64,000 nt of DNA from Melieria omissa. Lineage: Eukaryota > Arthropoda > Insecta > Diptera > Ulidiidae. The translations under genes were made by a program, and so were the position numbers. The DNA is taken from contig OZ020269.1 of NCBI GenBank assembly GCA_963971225.1, forward strand, positions 100,193,905-100,257,904. Reading direction: 5' to 3'. The notes below the pieces were generated by a model, which worked only from the letters and a program-made list of their open reading frames with translations, did not search any database and was not told the origin of the DNA. Positions 1-10,720 of the stretch are shown in pieces; position 1 is the stretch's first letter; each line of letters begins with the position of its first letter.

Positions 1-720
1 TCGAACAGCTGGCCGAATGTTTGACGTTGAAACCTAGAAATCTGCGCAATTCTCGAATACATCAATGTGTATTGCTGCAACAACAACACATAAACACCCA
101 AACTTGCATTCGGAAGCTTACATATTACAACAAAACTGTCAATGGTTGCAAGTTGACGAGTGACGCCTGACGTTTGACAACGACGGACGACAATGCGACA
201 CAGCCGGCGCTGCCAGCCAACTCTACAACGACAATTACAACCAGCACACACAGCAATTACAACAAACCATAACAACAATAACAATAACAACAACAACAGC
301 ATCGGCTACACGCCAACTAAGTATGACAGCGACCACGACCGGCAACGTCAGACAGTAATGAAGCTAAATTCTCACATTCAAAATGCAAAACACGTTGCCA
401 CCTTCTGATTTTTTTTTGTTTTTGGTTTTGGGTTTTTGTCAATTTTGGACGTTTTGACGGCAATGTTGAATGCAATGAGCGGCAACTTTATTGCTTTAAG
501 CAGAGCCGGAATTTGTTGCATTGTTGTTGTTAAATTTTTTTTTCGTTTGGCATTCGCCATAATGTTGGAGCTTTTAATTAAGAGTGAAAATTGCAATTTG
601 CTGAAAATGACAGACGTGAAAAGCAACAACAACAACAACACAAATAGACCGACAAGCAATCAGCGCAATAAAACAAAAACTCACACGCGATTGTTGAGTT
701 TTCGTTAAGATACTTGCAGG
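1..720. other. Non-coding, CAA-rich stretch with a weak ORF
   Basis: This stretch is richer in G+C than the DNA to its right and is full of CAACAA/AACAAC runs, as in fly 5' leaders and introns. An open frame of 71 codons starts at 193 (plus strand) after GACA and runs to 408. It is dominated by an asparagine run encoded by the AAC repeat, and I see no domain. It could be part of an upstream leader, but nothing makes it a convincing gene. Confidence 0.4.
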
Positions 721-773
721 TTTTTTTTATATAAAAAATCACGCTCGAGCAGAATGTCTTTAAAAATGGTCAG

Positions 774-791
774 TCATCATAATTATGATGA
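774..791. repeat. 18-bp perfect palindrome
   Basis: TCATCATAATTATGATGA equals its own reverse complement. It could bind a dimeric protein or be chance in AT-rich DNA. Confidence 0.7.
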
Positions 792-964
792 CACCTTTGC
801 GATGCTTTGATAATGATGCGCATCTATGCAAGTCATATTTCATTTTTGACAGCCTTGACAGTTTTCAATTATAAAAATTGGATTTGTGTATTTCGAAAAC
901 TTTAGTTTGAAGATGATTTCGATGCTTGGGTCTTGGTAGATTTTTTCTGAAGAGCAAACAAAAA

Positions 965-1007
965 GAAGATGTTTCTACGCGACAACGAAGCGTAGAAACA
1001 TCTTCTG
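965..1007. repeat. Perfect 17-bp stem with 9-nt loop
   Basis: The left arm is 965-981 (AGAAGATGTTTCTACGC), the loop is 982-990 (GACAACGAA) and the right arm 991-1007 is the exact reverse complement. Pairing stops on both sides, so the stem is shorter than a usual animal pre-miRNA. Arm identity suggests a recent inverted duplication or a conserved foldback. Confidence 0.85.
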
Positions 1008-1108
1008 GACTGACTTTGAAAGGAAGCGTTTTTAAATTTTGAACACTCCAACCGAATAAAAATTGCTTTCTAAAGAAGAAGAAGACCAGTGTTTAACCAA
1101 TTTGAACT

Positions 1109-1175
1109 GGTAATCGGACCTAGAATCTGGTATGAAAAGCCAGCGCCCTAACTGCTGAACTATTGAGGCGGGCTT
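1109..1175 (-). repeat. tRNA-Met-like SINE head, fragment
   Basis: Read on the minus strand, this begins GCCTCAATAGTTCAGCAG, matching a Pol III A box. It has CAT in the anticodon position (TTTTCATACC) and a weakened B box (GGTCCGATTACC). It aligns with the head of the SINE at 39150-39568, so it is more likely a fragment of that SINE class than a working tRNA gene. No SINE body follows. Confidence 0.6.
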
Positions 1176-1379
1176 ACTATTCAATAACTTGAACACTTTC
1201 AGCCGGAACAGACTGTAGACATTTCAATAATACGTTGACTGGATTTTGGTTATTGTTAACCGCAAACTGGTTAATTCAGGGAATTTGAGTAAGGAGACAG
1301 TTGGATACTACTTCACCCATATGAGGACTTATCGTTGGCCATTTAATCTTCAAGTGAACGCGCACCATCGAATCGATTG

Positions 1380-2900
1380 CTTTACTGAATTTATTAATAT
1401 TATTTATTTTATTTATTTATGTGTAATTTTTTTTAATTTATTTTTATTTTTTATTTATTTCTTCTAAATTTTTTAATTACATTTTTTGTTTCTCCTAAGT
1501 ATGATTCAAATATGTTTAAACAATTTAATTTTTTTAATTTATCTTAATTTTTGTAATTGTTTATTTATTTTGTTGTCTAATCATTGTTTCAATTTTTCTA
1601 CAGTAAAAAACCGAACCTGAGCCAAGCAAATTAAATTTTAAAATTAATTTAAAAAAAATTGGTTTCTTACGTTTAAAATTTTAAATGTTTTTAAATCAAG
1701 TACAAATATAGACTTAATCTTAATTCTTTAATTTGTGTATTTATTTATGAATTATTTCTTTATTTTTAATTAATTTTTATATTTTATTTATTTATTTTGT
1801 TTTCTATTTATTTATTTCTATTTTTCTATATTTATGTATAATTTTTTTAATTTATTTTTATGTTTTATTTATTATTTTCTAAATATTTATTTATTTTTTT
1901 GTTTCAACTATGGTTTAAAATATGTTTAAAAATATTTTATATATTTTATTTTTATATTTCTTTATATTTATTTTAGTTTTTTAATTGTTTATTTATTTTG
2001 TTGTCTTAATTATTGTTTGAATTTTTCTACAAGTTTCAACTATGGTTTAAAATATGTTTAAATTATTTTATATATTTTATTTTTACATTTCTTTATATTT
2101 ATTTTAGTTTTTTTAATTGTTTATTTATTTTGTTGTCTTAACTATTGTTGGAATTTTTCTACAACAAAAAATCGAACCTAACCTAAACAAATTAAATTTT
2201 AAAATTTACTTAAAATAAAAAATTAATTTTTTTTAATTTCTAATTTAAAAAAGTCAGAAAAGTTAAAAAATGTTTAGAAAAGTAAAAAAATAAATTTCAC
2301 TTTTTTAATTTTTTTAGTTTTAAAAAAGTAAACATAAAAATTAATTAGTATAAAAATTATTTAATACTAAAAAAAAAAAATTTGTTTCAGCTATAGTTTG
2401 AAACATGTTAAAATTTTTTTTTATTTATTTTAATATCGTCGACATTTTTACTTCTTTTCTTTTTTTAACTATTGTTTGAATTTTTCTTCAATAAAAAACC
2501 GAATCCAACCCAAACAAATGAAATTAAATTAAAAAAACAAATTTTCTTTCATTCATTTTAAATGTCTTCAAATAAAATTTTATCCTTTTTTTGATAAATA
2601 GTACCATTATTTTTTACTTCTTAAAACTACAAAAAAATTGTTTCTTACATTTTTTTAATTTTGTTTATTTGTTCTTATTTATTTTTATTTATTTTTTCTA
2701 AATTTTATATTTTTGTCAACTTAGTAATATGTTTAAAAATTTTATAAATTATATTTTTTATTTTAATATTTTGTTTTATTTATTATTAATTTTAAGTTTT
2801 TTTTTGTTTTAACTATTCTTTGAATATTTCTACAACAATAAATAAAACCCTTTTTATCGACAACTGAAACCATAAATTATTTAAAAAATTTATATTTTTA
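1380..2900. repeat. Very AT-rich diverged tandem array
   Basis: Near-pure A/T DNA in which two phrases recur. One is like GTTTCAACTATGGTTTAAA (near 1490, 1900, 2030, 2385 and 2710). The other is like TTTTTCTACAATAAAAAACCGAACC (near 1595, 2155, 2485 and 2825). Spacing varies from about 110 to 350 bp, so it is an irregular, decayed array. No coding content is seen. Confidence 0.6.
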
Positions 2901-2995
2901 ATAATTTATTTTATTATAATTTATTATTTATTAATAATAATAATAAATAATTAACTTACACTCACTGTTTCTACTTGTAAAGGTTTATTAAATAG

Positions 2996-3116
2996 ATTAG
3001 CAATAACCGAAACAGTAACTGCAACAACAGCTGCAGCAATAACGGAAACAAGCGAACTGCTAACCGAGTTATACGACAACCGAATGACATTGAACTAATC
3101 AACTGTATGCAATAAA
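2996..3116 (+). other. Possible terminal exon fragment with poly(A) signal
   Basis: A GC-richer island in AT-rich DNA. One plus-strand frame is open for 34 codons (Thr/Ala/Glu-rich, ending MTLN) to a TAA at 3096-3098, and AATAAA follows at 3111-3116. An AG precedes it, but the upstream pyrimidine tract is poor. The reverse strand is also open over part of the island. It could be the end of a gene whose other exons lie elsewhere, or chance. Confidence 0.18.
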
Positions 3117-3639
3117 GCTTTTGTGAAATATTTAGCAATTTTTATAAATTTTTCTACATATTTTCGAAGTCAAAAACCATTTTAGACGTTGAATAAATTT
3201 ATTTATATTTTTTTAACATTTTAAATATTATTTTTATATTTTTTGTAAATTGTTTTCTTGAACTCGCTTTTCTTTTTCATTCCATACTCTTTTCACTTTG
3301 ATCTATTTTTACTAATTTATTCAACATATTAATCACACACATTCACATCAAACAGTGTTTGATCTGCCTCTATTTTTTAATCATTTCTGTCAGCATTGAC
3401 GTAAGTATGACAGCATAATAACATTATGCAATTCTTTCGTTTGACAAACAGTTACACGCACAACTCAACACGTTCCACTTGACACGAAAGTGTATCAACA
3501 TTGACTGCGCTTTCAATTTGTTGTACTAAGAATGCCTGAAATTGTCTGAAAGAACAGTTCTCCCACAGTTTGTTAGATCGATAAAAGCGTCAAACATTTA
3601 AGCGTAGTTTTCGATAATGATTATGGAGTGTAATCAGTT

Positions 3640-3981
3640 GGACTGTTTTGAAGCCAAAAAAGGGTTGGTTGAGTTAGGTTAGGTTACATTAGGTTTGGAA
3701 AACTTGCGAAGATATCAACTGAAACAGTTATGTAGTGTAGTAAATAAACGGTATAAATGTAAGGTAGTTACTCAAACATTCGAGTTTAGTTAGAAGTGCA
3801 TTGTACGTAAACAGATCGGCTGAGACAGACAGGTCAAGGTCAAAGGGTTGTAGTACACTCAGTCCAGTAATGATCTATTGTGGTCCTCTACTACTGACAG
3901 AGAACATCCCCTAGACTCATCGACCTAATGAAATGTAGTAACTTACGAGGCTTCAGGGTTGTGGGACCTAGAAGTGTGGGT
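3640..3981. other. Old dispersed repeat or insertion host
   Basis: Contains TTAGGTTAGGTT-like runs (3668-3700) and mixed-composition DNA without an open frame. It continues after the SINE at 4361-4466 and after the hAT-like element at 5643, so it is the host into which both inserted. Its own identity was not recognised. Confidence 0.4.
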
Positions 3982-3996
3982 GTGGGTGGTCTTCTA

Positions 3997-4345
3997 ATAA
4001 TTTAATAATAATAATTGATTGGCACGACAGCCCGCTTACGCGAGACTAAGGCCTAGCTTCCCGCAACCACCCGTGTTGTGCGTGTGAATTTGTACGCGGG
4101 TGGAAGGGACCTACAGTTTTATGCCGGTTCCGAACGGCAGGTTGGGAGATTTTTCATAGGCAATTTTTACTCTCAGAGGTTTGCCATTTCCAGCTGAGAG
4201 GACAGCCACCGAAAGAGAAAACGAGTTTCCCGTTATTTTTTTTTTAGGTGTTACTACATGCAGTATTCGAACTTACGTCGCTCTGCATTCGACTCGATGG
4301 ACCGCGCACTAACCGCAGCCGCCGTGGCTCAGTTGGGGTGGTGGG
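3997..4345 (-). mobile_element. tRNA-derived SINE with 15-bp target duplications
   Basis: Flanked by identical 15-bp copies of GTGGGTGGTCTTCTA at 3982-3996 and 4346-4360, the mark of LINE-driven retroposition. It is on the minus strand: the tRNA-like head lies near 4345-4265 (GGTTAGTGCGCGG and a B-box-like AGTTCGAATAC), then a body, then a short TTA-rich tail at 4016-3997. The body (about 4105-4200, CCTACAGTTTTATGCCG then CGAACGGCA) is shared with the SINE at 39150-39568, so the two are related but have different heads. Confidence 0.8.
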
Positions 4346-4466
4346 GTGGGTGGTCTTCTAGAAGTCTTTAAGTATGATTTTCTTAGTAGTCTCTTCTTCT
4401 GTTTTACAGAGTCTACAGACCCTTACACGTTCTAAGCCAAACACATGCAGTTTTCTCAGTCTGTAG

Positions 4467-5634
4467 TAGGGATCGCAATTTTTTGCCATTTTGCGATCCC
4501 GGGATTTTCGGGATTGAAAAGTCAAATCCCGGGATCCCGGGATTTAATCCCGGGATTCATATAACAAATTTTTTAATAAAACAATTTTCCCGAATTGCAT
4601 AAATACTTGTTTATAATATATTTATCATAAAAATGGACACATTTTAATCACATTTGGGTAGTTTCAAGATTTTTTATCTTGAATTTAATCACATTTTGTT
4701 TAACCCTTCAATTCCCATGTCCAAAATAGTGAAAAAGAAAATTTTCTTTTTAAATAAAAGAGCTTACGTTTGGAAAAAGAGATACGTTTGGATAAGACAA
4801 AAAAATACATAAAAAATGTTTAAACTACCCTCATTTTTATATTGAAAGAAACCACACAAACTCGCACTGCTTTAATTACGCGTGAAACAAATGAATAAAT
4901 TTTACAAATGACGTATCGCTAGTGTTGGTAGGAAAATTAAATAAACAAGTACTACTAATTGACTTTGCTATACAAGTGTTAGAATTTTAAAATAAAAACC
5001 TATGTGGTAGGAAAACAAATATTAAGCATCTGTCACCTACAGGTGACACTGGGAATTGAAGAGTTAACTTAAAAGTTTTTCATTTGACATTTAACTTCAG
5101 TTTCATAGCATTTTGTTTTATCCAAAAATGACACTTAAACATAACTTATTACTTTGCAACCGATGTATCATAAAGTGCATATATATGCATATTTGATAAA
5201 AAAAATAAAATAGTTAATTTGTTTGTGCTTTTAGTTTTACTTCGATTATTTCGATAAAAAAGTTAAGCGTTTTGATTAACTAAAAACTGAGATCTTAAAA
5301 ATACAAAGGCATTAAGTGTTTTGTTCTCTTATCTAGAGCGAAATTTATTTCAAATGAACCCTGCTGAAGAGAAACATCCTTCAGATTCAACACTTGTTGG
5401 TTGAATGCTTAGTAAATAATCATAAGCCTTTTGCAAAAGACGCACTCTATCCCCTCCCTTCTCCCTCAAATAAGGAATTGGGTTTTTGTGCCTTAAAATT
5501 TATTTCATTTGAACTTTGAAGCATCTTTTGCAATCCCGAAAATCCCGGGATAAAAGAATTTGAATCCCGGGATTTTCGGGACTGGAAAAAGTCCGGGATC
5601 CCGGGATCCCGGGATCCCGGGATTGCGATGCCTA
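4467..5634. mobile_element. Non-autonomous hAT-like element, 1.17 kb
   Basis: Flanked by a perfect 8-bp duplication GTCTGTAG (4459-4466 and 5635-5642). The left end reads TAGGGATCGCAAT and the right end, reversed, TAGGCATCGCAAT, 12 of 13 matching. Both ends carry clustered CCCGGGAT palindromes (about 4495-4560 and 5535-5625), typical of hAT subterminal repeats. There is no transposase frame, so it must be moved in trans. A TTAA-type MITE lies inside at 4704-5063. Confidence 0.85.
4704..5063. mobile_element. piggyBac-like MITE nested in the hAT-like element
   Basis: Flanked by TTAA at 4700-4703 and 5064-5067. The ends are inverted: left CCCTTCAATTCCCATGTCC, right (reversed) CTCTTCAATTCCCAGTGTC. 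TTAA duplication is the hallmark of piggyBac-superfamily insertion. The element is 360 bp with no coding potential. It contains a foldback GTCACCTACAGGTGAC near the right end. Confidence 0.75.
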
Positions 5635-5642
5635 GTCTGTAG

Positions 5643-7480
5643 TAACCAGTTAGAAGCCCAGTAATCTGTTTTTTGATCAGGTTTCCTCAGTCCGCGATAT
5701 TTTTCACTCCATTTGAAGTTGTTTGATCTTTAAAAAAATGTTCAATTAACTGCGACAAGAGATATTAAGATCAGTGATCCGAACTTTTGGTTCTTTCCTC
5801 AAGTCAAGTCATATGTTCATCATCCATAAATGTTGTAACCCTTTGCCCCACTTCGTTCCAATTTTTGTGTCGATTTCAAAAGCCAAATTCAAACATGTTT
5901 TCCCTTTTAAGCATCAAATACCCTCAAACAATTTGTAAACCTACCAGCCACACAACAATTTTTGCGCACAATAAGCGGTTATTTATAACCAGTCTATAAC
6001 TTCTTTATGTATGTTCAACAATTTATGTCTTCATCTGACATCCAACCAATCACACAGCCAGCAATTTTTCCTTTACGACGCACAAGAAGTGCTGCAATTT
6101 TTTTTCATTTTGCCAAATAAAGCTTTAAGAAAACAGCCAATGTAGGTCAGGCAAACAAAAACAAATACAACAACAACAAACGCCCCAACACCATAGACAC
6201 CGCGAACAACACAGCCGCAGCCGCCACCGCATTCACCAACACCTACACCGAACACTCAAACCTCAGACAAGACACAAATCGCAAATGAAATAATGGTAAA
6301 TGCCATTAAAGCATACAATTTATGCACACGTTGCCACATGTAACAAAAAAAACACCAAAATGCCATATGAAAGAAATGTTGGAAAATTAGTATGGCCAAT
6401 AATTTGTTGACTGTTTGTTGGCTTTGGGCGCTGAAGAAAAACAAAAAAATCGCATAAATAAATCGCACAAAATAACCGAAAATTAAATTTTTGCAAATTG
6501 ACAAAATGACAACGGCAGCAGCCACCAAATTGCAATTTGCAGCTGGCAGGCAGGCAGCATTTATTGCGGGCAACGTTTTCTTTATGGCAAACAGCCCACG
6601 CAACACCAAACACCATTCAACACACCAAAAGTGCCAGCCTAGCGACAACATATCGACAAATACAAAACAAAAACAACAACAACAAAAAATTAAAACAAAC
6701 AACAAAATCGCCCATAAAAAAGCAGGCTAACAGGTAAACGATTTGGTGGTGGCGGAAAAGCATGGAAAATTGTTTGTGGATGTGGTTGTTGGCTTTTAAG
6801 CGAAACTTTGGCGCACATTGATGGCGCAAATTTATGACCATAATTTCCGTTTGCTGGATTTCTTTAAACACAACACAAAACTCGATAGTGAACATTAATC
6901 GTTTTCATATGAGATGTTTAGTTTTTTTTGGGGACTGAGAAAACTGGAAGACTGAGAAGACTGAAGATAAATGCCTCAGGATCATTGGATTCTTTCAAAA
7001 ACAAGCGTACGAAGAGTGTAAATTTTATTCCAAATTCCAATTTAATATTTCTGAAAAGTTATATGAAATTATCAAAAAAATCAATTTGTGTAAAAAAAAG
7101 TATAAAGAAGAAGACTCTCCGAGAATTAATTAATGCTATAGAACCTGAGCCCATCTTCAGCAAAATCGACATAGTAACCTTTCAAAAATAATTTCAACTA
7201 CGAGTTAAAGAAAGGTCTTATCATGGCTACTTAAAAGTACTTATCCTAAGATTTTACATTTTTTGCAAGCCTTGTTTAAACCTTTCTATTAGTTTTTGCG
7301 CTATCTGGATTTTTAAGGTCCAGACCCTCTACGGTGCTAAAATTGCCAGTTGAACTGATACCCAAGTGAACAGTGATCATTCAGGTGTCCAATGAGGATC
7401 CAGAGGTCCTCCTTCTTCAGCATGAAGTGTTTTCTGAATTCTTCTCTATCTGTCCCCTGTCTACGGTTTAGAACTGTTTT
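5643..7480. other. Non-coding DNA
   Basis: No supported gene. 6030-6900 is a moderately GC-rich, CAA-repeat stretch with overlapping open frames on both strands that look compositional rather than coding. I see no splice-flanked coding segment. Confidence 0.5.
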
Positions 7481-7499
7481 TCCTGACGTACCTAATTCC

Positions 7500-7742
7500 A
7501 TGGTCCAACGATTAAGATGGGCAAGTCATGTAATACAAATGAACTCCACGAGGGCGCAGAAGAAAATTGTAGAGGCCAAAGCGTTCAACACTAAAGCAAG
7601 GGGAAGGCCAAGATGAAGATGGACCGACGAACTAGAGGAAGACACGAAAAAACTTGGGATAAGGAATTGGAGAGAAGTCGCAAACGACCGAGATGTATGA
7701 GGGTCCCACGTGCAGCAGGCCAAAGCTCACAAAGGGCTGTAG
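7500..7742 (+). pseudogene. LINE C-terminal tail (retrotransposon relic)
   Basis: The frame starting MVQRLRWASHVIQM runs through two TGA codons, with ARGRPR, RWTDELEEDTKKLGIRNWR and a tail like QQAKAHKGL, stopping at TAG 7740-7742. This R-LRW-GHV / RGRPR-RW / DL--LG---W pattern is the C-terminal tail of insect non-LTR retrotransposon polyproteins downstream of reverse transcriptase. The stop is followed by GCGCCAAAAGATGATGATGA, a short repeat tail. It is a dead, 5'-truncated copy. Confidence 0.75.
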
Positions 7743-7809
7743 CGCCAAAAGATGATGATGAACTAATTCCATATCGTTGGTCCATTGCTTTGCGAAATTT
7801 TTATCTACC

Positions 7810-8080
7810 ATTTCCTTAGTCATTTTTGTATGTGTCCTCTGGACAGTTCACAAAATGGTTCGAGGCCTAGCAGACACATTGCACCTCTTTTTCCAAGGCG
7901 GTCAGCTTGTTCGTTGTTTTAGTGTCCAGGGATCCAGCGTAACTCTCTAGAGTTATATCCTCCCAGTTCATTTGTCAGATTACGGAAATCCTTGACAAGT
8001 TTTGAGGCGATGGTGTAGGCTTGTAGAGCCTTTAGGGTCGCTTCTCTGTCGGATAGTATATACATCATAAATATGTATGT
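7810..8080 (-). pseudogene. RNase H domain relic of a jockey-like LINE
   Basis: The minus strand reads a retrotransposon RNase H segment: YILSDREATLKALQ (the SDSQAA motif with its Asp), then LVKDF, then LRWIPGH (the W-PGH motif). An in-frame TAA follows and the frame resumes NNEQADRLGKRGA, matching the G-NE-AD-LA-GA block that normally comes next. One nonsense codon and the missing flanks make it non-functional. It lies on the opposite strand to the LINE tail at 7500-7742, so the two are probably separate insertions. Confidence 0.75.
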
Positions 8081-8792
8081 ATACCAGATTTTTTTAAACG
8101 TTTTCAATACCTCAATGGTATGGATTTTTACTCGGAAGATGCCATCTTATTTCAGCATAGTGAATAATTTTTGAAATCTACGCTTCCATCTTCCAGTTTC
8201 GGTCCATCCGTATCTATCCATCTGGAATCTGGAGCATGTGGACTTCTATACATTCTCTAAGATTTAACATATAATAAAGATACTCTATTTTGAAGTACAG
8301 GTTCCTGTCTTTGAAAATAGTATTCGCAACGCAGCAGAAGTTGAACTATCTGATCTATTAAACTTCATCAAGAAGCCGAATTTGTTTATTTAGATACTGA
8401 AATCGGGGCAAGAGACTATTGAATTTTCTTTATCTCTATGAAGAGACTCGCAATGGGACTTTTCGGGCTTCTAAGTAGTCGTCTACTGCCAAACTTCGCC
8501 AAGAACTAAAATTGGTTCATTGAAATTGGAATGAAATACAGTTGGATGTGTCCCCCAACTATTTGAAGTGACTTACAATGAACTATTTTGGGCTCTCAGT
8601 TTCCGTGGAATACTGAACAATCGAATCTGCCAAACTTCACTAAGAGATAAAAATCTTAATGGACTAAAATTCTGATAAAAGACAGTACGGATATTTCTTC
8701 ATCTATCTTCATCTATTATCTATAAATGGTACTTTTTGGACTTTCAGTGCCAGTCTACGATCGTCATCGATATGAAGAGACTCTTAATAGTA

Positions 8793-9548
8793 TCAGGTGT
8801 ACAACTTTGCTTCCGCCGTTTTTTTCCAAAATTAAAAGCTTTATTGCGGAAAAGTGCTTACAGATGTATTATTCAAAGTATTGTCCGTCGCTAGCGACAA
8901 CTTTCTCCCATCTTTCCGGCAATTTTCGGATCCCGGCTCAAAAAAAGGAGTCCTCTTTTGACGCTATCCATGAAGCAATCCATTTTTCCAATTCTTCGAA
9001 GGATTAAAAATGTTGATCTGCCAGGCCGTGTGCCATCGAACGGAATAGGTGGAAGTCAGAAGGGGCGACATCTGGGGAATACGGCGGGTGGGGCAAGACT
9101 TCCCATTTCAGCGTTTCCAGGTACTTTTTGACCACTTTTGCGACGTGAGGCCGAGCATTGTCGTGTTTCTCTTCCACCACCATGTTTGTCTTCGACATGG
9201 AAATCACCATTTTTAAAACGTTGAAACCACTCCCGACACGTTCTTTCACTCAGAGCAGCATCACCGTAAGTTTCTGAGAGCATTCGATGCGCTTCAGCTG
9301 CATTTTTTTTTTTCGAATTGTAACAGAAAAGTAAAACTTCCCGCAAATGGCGAGAATTGGGCACATAAACTGACATTTTCGAGCGTGAATAATACGAAAA
9401 CAAGAACAACTGTCACTGAAACGGCGATGACAATTCGTTAGGCACTGTCCACACTCACTTTAAAGGCACTACCATCTATGTATTTCAACCAGCCTCAGCC
9501 GGTACAGCCACCTATCGGAAAACGGCGGAAGCAAAGTTGTACACCTGA
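8793..9548 (-). mobile_element. Internally deleted mariner with perfect ends
   Basis: Terminal inverted repeats of 30 bp (8793-8822 and 9519-9548) are perfect, starting TCAGGTGTACAACTTTGCTT. TA dinucleotides flank it at 8791-8792 and 9549-9550. At 756 bp it is well short of a full mariner of about 1.3 kb. It could still move if a source element with matching ends exists. Confidence 0.92.
8869..9376 (-). pseudogene. mariner transposase, internally deleted
   Basis: The frame starts at ATG 9376 with MSVYVPNSRHLREVL and includes the helix-turn-helix part (SERTCREWFQRFKNGDF). It then jumps, with a frame change near 9180-9200, straight to the last catalytic block KHDNARPHVAK...YSPDVAPSDFHLF. The two Asp of that block are separated by 34 residues, as in DD34D mariners. 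The first catalytic Asp and roughly 180 middle residues are missing. After GLADQHF there is another frame change, and a TGA interrupts the C-terminus before it ends ASDGQYFE at TAA 8869-8871. It cannot encode an active enzyme. Confidence 0.9.
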
Positions 9549-9790
9549 TACTTTTCGGGTTTCGAGAACCAATCTAGACTGAACAACACAACAACAATAA
9601 GCAGAAGCTGAACTTTGGAACCTGCCAACTTCACCAAAAGGTCGAATTGGCTCATTGATTGAAATTTAAGTAAGATACAGTTCGATATTTCTCAATTTTT
9701 CTCAAGTGACTCACCATGGAACTTTTTGAACTTCCAGTTCCCATCTATAATAGTCTGAACAATGCAGTAGAAGCTGAACTGATCTGTTAA

Positions 9791-10276
9791 CACTAGAAAA
9801 ACCATTGCGGTAATTTTGAGAATTTTTCATTTTTTAATATTTGTATTTCCTTTAATATTTCTATCAACATTTGCTTTGATGACTTTTATTTTTTTTAGCG
9901 GGTTCTACAATTAACTCTACAATTATGATTCTACAACTGCAATTAGCCAAATCCGATGTGTACATTTCGAAATATCAGCGGATATCTGTGGTCAAAAGCA
10001 ATAACCGCCTAACTCGAAAATTGCTGTTTCGAGCAATCTCGTTTTAAAGGTTTAGCGCGAAGTGTGTTCGTTATGGGAATGCGAATAGGTTTTTATTAAA
10101 AACTTTTTAATTTTAAAGTTACAAACTCCCCAATTTTACACAAATGTAGGGCACAGTCAAGGTAACGTGGTGGCATCCATAATTCAATTTCTTCTTAAGT
10201 CGACTTAAGTGGTTATTGCTTTTGACCACAGATATGTAATCTTTGTAGGTATGGAAAACTTGCGGTCTTTCTAGTT
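9791..10276. mobile_element. piggyBac-like MITE, 486 bp
   Basis: TTAA at 9787-9790 and 10277-10280. The ends read CACTAGAAAAACC and, reversed, AACTAGAAAGACC, close to the CCCTAGAAAG ends known for piggyBac. A perfect 25-bp subterminal inverted repeat lies at 9982-10006 and 10211-10235 (starting ATATCTGTGGTC). No coding region is seen. Confidence 0.85.
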
Positions 10277-10720
10277 TTAAACTGTATGAAGAAAACGAAT
10301 TTGTTTATTGATTGAACTTCGGGCAAGAGACAACTGGATATTTCTTCAAGTGTATGAAGAGACTCACACCAAGACTTTTCGGGCTTTCAGTTTTCGTTTA
10401 GTCTGAGCAACAGTTGGACATTTTTCCTCCTACATGAAGTGACTCACAGTGGGAATTTTCGGAGCTCTTAGTTGCCGTCTATTCTAAGGAACTCAATTAA
10501 AACTTAACGAATGGTTTTCTGACTGAAATCAAATGAGATGGTTTCATAATCTTCCTTCAAAAGATTCAAGCCTCCAGTTTCCGTCTTTTCTAAGCAACGC
10601 AGCAGAGTTTTCGAATTTGTTAACTATCATCAAAAAGCTGAAGTGGGTTATTTAATGAAATTCGAATAAGAGTTATAAAACGACTCTCGATTTCGAATGC
10701 AATAGCCAATAGCAAACTAA

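Larger units (their letters stand above)
8270..10720. repeat. Diverged tandem array split by two transposons
   Basis: Phrases such as ACTTTTCGGGCTTTCAGTTT, GTCTGAACAACGCAGCAGAA and CCAAACTTCACCAAGA recur about every 130-190 bp (near 8460, 8590, 8735, 9552, 9720, 10378, 10456 and 10568). A deleted mariner (8793-9548) and a TTAA MITE (9791-10276) interrupt it, so the array is older than both. No coding. Confidence 0.65.

Noticed and set aside
1109..1175. Functional tRNA-Met gene
   Set aside because: The B box is degraded and the copy matches SINE heads better than a clean cloverleaf.
3430..3560. Minus-strand segment after a good acceptor, open for 27 codons
   Set aside because: Its phase does not fit the end of the 17300-17346 exon and there is no supporting partner exon.
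8726..9007. 93-codon plus-strand ORF
   Set aside because: It spans a mariner end and is the antisense of the transposase C-terminus.
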